From assembly GCF_002102175.1 (NCBI RefSeq), contig NZ_LQOX01000153.1, positions 43,036-107,035 on the forward strand: a stretch of 64,000 bases of DNA, read 5' to 3'. Shown one piece after another: positions 60,459-64,000 of the stretch. Numbering within the stretch: the stretch's first letter is position 1; each line of letters opens with the position of its first letter. Origin of the DNA: Mycobacterium gastri. GTDB lineage: Bacteria > Actinomycetota > Actinomycetes > Mycobacteriales > Mycobacteriaceae. The notes beneath the pieces are model-generated. The model ran no database searches and was not told the origin of the DNA. It was given only the letters and a program-made list of their open reading frames with translations. The position numbers and the translations under genes are program-made.

Positions 60459-63400
60459 TTAGGGCACCACAATGCCCCTGGAGCCGGGGCCGCCGTCAAG
60501 CCCACTGAGCCCAGGGAGAACAAAGCCGGTGCCGCCCGTGCCGCCGGCTCCACCGGCGCCGCCGTCGCCGGCTTGAGCAGCGGGGGCGTTGCCGCCGGAA
60601 GAGCCGGTATCGCCGCCGTTGCCACCGGTGCCGCCGTTGCCACCGGTGCCGCCATTTGCCAACCCGGTGTAGTTGTCAGGTGACCGCACCGGCATGGAAC
60701 CGGTGCCGGTGTCGCCGCCGCCGCCACCGGCACCGCCGGTGCCGCCTTGACCGCCGTTACCACCGGCCTGCTGGCCGAAAGTGCCACTACCACCGTCGCC
60801 GCCGTCACCACCGTCACCGCCGGTGCCACCGTTGCCGCCAGTACCCCCGTGACCGGCAGCGCCGTCGGGCCCCCCCGACAAGCTCGTGGCGCCGTTACCC
60901 CCGGTGCCGCCGTGGCCGCCGGTGCCGCCGTTGCCGCCTGTCCCGCCCGGAAGTCCCGGGGATCCGCTGAACCCGCTCGTGCCGGCGGGGCCGGCGCCGC
61001 CGTTGCCGCCGTTGCCGCCGTTGCCGCCGTTGCCGGCTAGGCCTCCGCCGCCGGGGTCGCCGGGGCGGCCTGAAGATGCGATGGCCGCGCCGGGCGCGCC
61101 GCCGTTGCCACCGTTGCCGCCGTTGCCGGCGTTGCTGCCGTTGCCGCCGTTGCCGCCGTTGCCGCCGTTGCTGCCGTTGCTGCCGTTGCCGCCGTTGCCA
61201 CCCGTCCCGCCGGTGCCGCCGTCCCCGCCGTTGCCGGACCACGATCCGCCGGTACCACCGGCGCCGCCGTCGCCACCCTTGCCGCCGTCAGCGTCGGTGC
61301 CGCCCGTGGAACCGTTGCCGCCGTTGCCGCCGTTGCCGCCGTTGCCCACGACCCCGGTGCTGCCGCCAGCCCCGCCCGCGCCGCCTTGACCGCCGGCGGT
61401 CCCGTTGCCGCCGTTGCCGCCGTTGCCGGCGTTGCCCCCGGTTCCGGGCCCGATACTGCTGGCAGTGGCGCCGTTGGCGGCGTATACGCCGTTGCCGCTG
61501 AAGCCGCCGGCACCGCCGGCCCCGCCAAAGCCCGGGTTACCGCCGTCACCGCCGTTGCCGCCCGCACCGCCGGCGATGGGGGTTTGGCCAAAGCTGAAGA
61601 CGCCGGTTCCGTTGCCGCCGTTGCCGGCGTTGCCGCCGGCCCCGCCCAGGGCACCGTCGCCGCCGGCCCCGCCGGTGCCGTGGGTGCCGGCGTTGCCTGA
61701 CGATGCCAGGGCCGCGCCGGCCGCGCCGCCGTTGCCGCCGGCCCCGCCGGCCCCGCCGTTGCCGCCGTCACCGCCGAACCCGCCGGCCCCGCCGTCAAGA
61801 TGGAAGGAACCATCAGGAGACAAGAAGAAGGAGCCGTCGGCTCCGGCAGCCCCGTCACCGCCGACGCCGCCTGAGGCACCCTTGCCACCCGTCCCGCCGG
61901 CGCCGCCATTGCCGCCGTTACCGGACACCGACCCGCCGTTGCCGCCGGCCCCGCCGTCGCCGCCGGCGCCGCCCGTGCCACCTGTGCTGCCGGTGCCGCC
62001 GTCACCGCCGGCGCCGCCCGGGCCGGCAGGCGAAGTACCTGTGCTGCCGGCGGCCCCGTTGCTGCCGTTGCTGCCGTTGCCGCCGTTGCCGCCGTTGCCA
62101 CCGCTGCCCACGATCCCGGCGTCGCCACCGGCCCCGCCTGCGCCGCCTTGACCACCGGCAGTCGCGCCGTTGCCGCCGTTGCCCCCGTTGCCGCCGTTGC
62201 CCCCGGTCCCGGGGCCGTTGTTGCCGGCGGCAACGCCGGCGTGAGTGTAGGCGCCGTTGCCGCTGTAGCCGCCGGCACCGCCGGCCCCGCCAAGGCCCGG
62301 GTCACCGCCGTTGCCGCCGTTACCGCCCGCTCCGCCGGCGATGGATTGGCCAAAGCTGAAACTGATGCTTGCTCCGTTGCCGCCGTTGCCGCCGTTGCCG
62401 CCGGCCCCACCCAGGGCACCGTCGCCGCCGGCCCCGCCGGCGCCGTGGGTGCCGGCGTTGCCTGATGGTGCCAGGGCCGCGCCGGCCGCGCCGCCGTTGC
62501 CGCCGGCCCCGCCGGCACCGCCGGCCCCGCCGTCACCGCCGCCCCCGCCGTCACCGCCAGAAGACAAGAAGAAGGAGCCGCCGGCCCCGCGAGCCCCGTT
62601 ACCGCCGACTCCGCCGACCCCGCCGGTGGCACCGGCCCCGCCGGCACCGCCGTTGCCGCCATTACCCGACACCGATCCGCCGCTACCGCCGGCCCCGCCG
62701 TCGCCGCCGGCGCCGCCGGTGCCGCCAGTGGCACCGTGGCCGCCGTCACCGCCGTCACTGCCCTCGTTGGTCGACGAAGTACCTAGGGTGCCGGCCGCGC
62801 CGATGCTGCCGGTGGCACCGGCCCCGCCGTTGCCGCCGTTGCCGCCGTTGCCGACGGTCCCGGCGCTGCCGCCGGCCCCGCCGGTCCCACCTTGACGGCC
62901 GGCGGCGACCGCGTTGCCGCCGTTGCCGCCGTTGCCGCCATTACCACCGGTCCCGGGCCCGTTGTTGCTGGCGGCAGTGCCGCTGGCGGCGTGTGTGCCG
63001 TTGCCGTTGTTACCGCCGGCTCCGCCGGCCCCGCCGGCGCCCGGGTCGCCGCCGTATCCGCCGGCACCGCCGGTACCGCCGAAGTACCCGTTGCCGCCGT
63101 TGCCGCCGTCCCCGGCGGCCCCGCCCAGACCTCCGTTGCCGCCGGCCCCGCCGGCGCCGTGGGTGCCGGCCTGACCGGATGATGCTAGGGCCGCACCGGG
63201 TGCGCCGCCGTCACCGCCGGCCCCTCCGGCCCCTCCGGTGCCGCCGTCACCCCCGGCCCCACCGGCCCAGCCGGGAGCGACACGTTGGTCAACGAAAATC
63301 GTGCCGGGGGCCCCACTGCCCCCAACACCACCGACCCCGCCGGTCCCGCCAGTGCCACCGGCCCCGCCGTTGCCGCCGTTGCCGCCGTTGCCGGACACCG

Positions 63401-64000
63401 ACCCGCCGCTCCCGCCTGCGCCGCCGGTGCCGCCGACGCCGCCGGCCCCGCCAGTGTCGCCGTTGCCGCCACGGCCGCCGGCAGGACTGTCGAAACCCGA
63501 GGTACCTGTGGTGCCGGCCGCGCCCGTGGCGCCGGCCATGCCGGCCCCGCCATCTCCGCCGTTGCCGCCGTTGCCGACCGCCCCGCCGTTGCCACCGGCT
63601 CCGCCGCCACCACCGGCACCACCGAGCATGACCGCGTCGGCGCCGTTGCCGCCGTCCCCGCCGTTGCCGCCGCTGCCGGACATGTGGCCCGCCGTACCGT
63701 TGGCGCCATCGATTCCGCCGGGCCCACCGGCCGCGCCGCCGATCCCGGCGGCACCGCCGACACCGGGGTTGCCACCGGTTCCGCCGGCCCCGCCGGCCCC
63801 GGCGACCCCGGCGACGACAACGCCGTCACCGCCGGAGCCGCCGTTGCCGGGAGTCCCACCGGTACCACCGTTACCGGCGGCCCCGCCATCACCGGCGCTG
63901 CCCGGGTGACCCAGCAGGCTGCCTCGGCCGGCCCCGCCGCCGTGCCCGCCGGCGCCGACGGTGTCGCGGGCGGTGCGGGTGAGGCTGGTGGGGCTAGCCA
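60459..64000 (-). CDS. PE_PGRS family protein, C-terminal part (N-terminus outside window)
   Basis: The minus strand is open from the window edge to a stop at 60459, about 1180 codons of GGAGGN/GGNGGA-type Gly-Ala-Asn repeats, the PGRS domain. The most N-terminal codons seen (GAGRGSLLGHPGSAGDGGAAG) resemble the linker after a PE domain, so the roughly 150-residue PE part lies just beyond 64000. The C-terminus is non-repetitive: FVLPGLSGLDGGPGSRGIVVP. Blocks of about 200-260 residues recur with an AGTHGAGG landmark. Such proteins are exported by ESX-5 to the cell surface. Long antisense open frames here are only a by-product of GC-rich repeats. No counterpart lies at this place in M. tuberculosis. 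Confidence 0.88.
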   Translation of the reverse strand, partial: ASPTSLTRTARDTVGAGGHGGGAGRGSLLGHPGSAGDGGAAGNGGTGGTPGNGGSGGDGVVVAGVAGAGGAGGTGGNPGVGGAAGIGGAAGGPGGIDGANGTAGHMSGSGGNGGDGGNGADAVMLGGAGGGGGAGGNGGAVGNGGNGGDGGAGMAGATGAAGTTGTSGFDSPAGGRGGNGDTGGAGGVGGTGGAGGSGGSVSGNGGNGGNGGAGGTGGTGGVGGVGGSGAPGTIFVDQRVAPGWAGGAGGDGGTGGAGGAGGDGGAPGAALASSGQAGTHGAGGAGGNGGLGGAAGDGGNGGNGYFGGTGGAGGYGGDPGAGGAGGAGGNNGNGTHAASGTAASNNGPGTGGNGGNGGNGGNAVAAGRQGGTGGAGGSAGTVGNGGNGGNGGAGATGSIGAAGTLGTSSTNEGSDGGDGGHGATGGTGGAGGDGGAGGSGGSVSGNGGNGGAGGAGATGGVGGVGGNGARGAGGSFFLSSGGDGGGGGDGGAGGAGGAGGNGGAAGAALAPSGNAGTHGAGGAGGDGALGGAGGNGGNGGNGASISFSFGQSIAGGAGGNGGNGGDPGLGGAGGAGGYSGNGAYTHAGVAAGNNGPGTGGNGGNGGNGGNGATAGGQGGAGGAGGDAGIVGSGGNGGNGGNGSNGSNGAAGSTGTSPAGPGGAGGDGGTGSTGGTGGAGGDGGAGGNGGSVSGNGGNGGAGGTGGKGASGGVGGDGAAGADGSFFLSPDGSFHLDGGAGGFGGDGGNGGAGGAGGNGGAAGAALASSGNAGTHGTGGAGGDGALGGAGGNAGNGGNGTGVFSFGQTPIAGGAGGNGGDGGNPGFGGAGGAGGFSGNGVYAANGATASSIGPGTGGNAGNGGNGGNGTAGGQGGAGGAGGSTGVVGNGGNGGNGGNGSTGGTDADGGKGGDGGAGGTGGSWSGNGGDGGTGGTGGNGGNGSNGSNGGNGGNGGNGSNAGNGGNGGNGGAPGAAIASSGRPGDPGGGGLAGNGGNGGNGGNGGAGPAGTSGFSGSPGLPGGTGGNGGTGGHGGTGGNGATSLSGGPDGAAGHGGTGGNGGTGGDGGDGGDGGSGTFGQQAGGNGGQGGTGGAGGGGGDTGTGSMPVRSPDNYTGLANGGTGGNGGTGGNGGDTGSSGGNAPAAQAGDGGAGGAGGTGGTGFVLPGLSGLDGGPGSRGIVVP

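Noticed and set aside
60886..63909. Long plus-strand frames of Pro-rich or Arg/Cys-rich product opposite the PE_PGRS gene
   Set aside because: They are complement-strand echoes of the GGN repeats; no start signals or family features.

Overview
The window is a stretch of a slow-growing Mycobacterium chromosome. The evidence is high GC, a PE/PPE pair and a long PE_PGRS gene, and a backbone in the gene order of the M. tuberculosis Rv1187-Rv1219c region: pruA-putB, Rv1191-fadD36-Rv1194c-PE13-PPE18, then Rv1200-dapD-dapE-Rv1204c-LOG-fadD6-folP2-gpgS-Rv1209-tagA-Rv1211-glgA(glgM)-glgC-Rv1215c-Rv1216c-Rv1217c-Rv1218c-Rv1219c. Orthology calls rest on remembered family sequences and gene order, not on a search. 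The genus is secure; the species is not assigned.

Three blocks interrupt that backbone. (1) 1507-6381: a TetR-controlled acyl-CoA degradation operon (MaoC, DUF35/OB-fold, MaoC, Ltp2-type thiolase-like protein, TetR), divergent from an aldehyde dehydrogenase. It is built like the ChsH1-ChsH2-Ltp2 steroid side-chain module, but the ChsH2-like part is two genes. (2) 9560-13650: an acquired island with an FAD monooxygenase, an AbiE-type toxin-antitoxin pair (MenAT-like) with a 13-bp inverted repeat at its start, and an IS1380-type transposase remnant. (3) 17420-39873: a mycobactin-type NRPS/PKS locus (mbtC-D-E-F-G-H-K like, seven genes, nearly all overlapping), beside a divergent group of type II thioesterase, WS/DGAT-like acyltransferase and CYP138-like P450. 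It lies where M. tuberculosis has esxK-esxL-IS1081.

The NRPS locus is the most notable content. It has the ketosynthase, AT-KR-ACP protein, lysine-type NRPS, N-hydroxylase, MbtH and N-acyltransferase of a mycobactin pathway, but no salicylate-activating mbtA, no mbtB and no salicylate synthase in the window. Its MbtE-like protein carries two complete modules (C-A-PCP-C-A-PCP). The second adenylation domain lacks the usual substrate-anchoring Asp, and the terminal epimerase-like domain of the MbtF-like protein lacks the second His of its active-site motif. The product is therefore probably a mycobactin relative or another lipopeptide, or the pathway is completed by genes elsewhere.

The right half (40246-60355) is mostly conserved housekeeping: lysine/diaminopimelate synthesis, methylglucose lipopolysaccharide initiation, glycogen/alpha-glucan synthesis, DNA repair and a TetR-controlled ABC exporter. 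The window ends inside a PE_PGRS gene whose N-terminus lies beyond 64000. Repeats are frequent: a 20-bp repeat family at two convergent gene ends (one copy set forms a very large inverted repeat), a 60-bp hairpin between dapD and dapE, and a 57-bp tandem repeat in the glgA/glgC divergent promoter region. I saw no tRNA, rRNA or CRISPR array.
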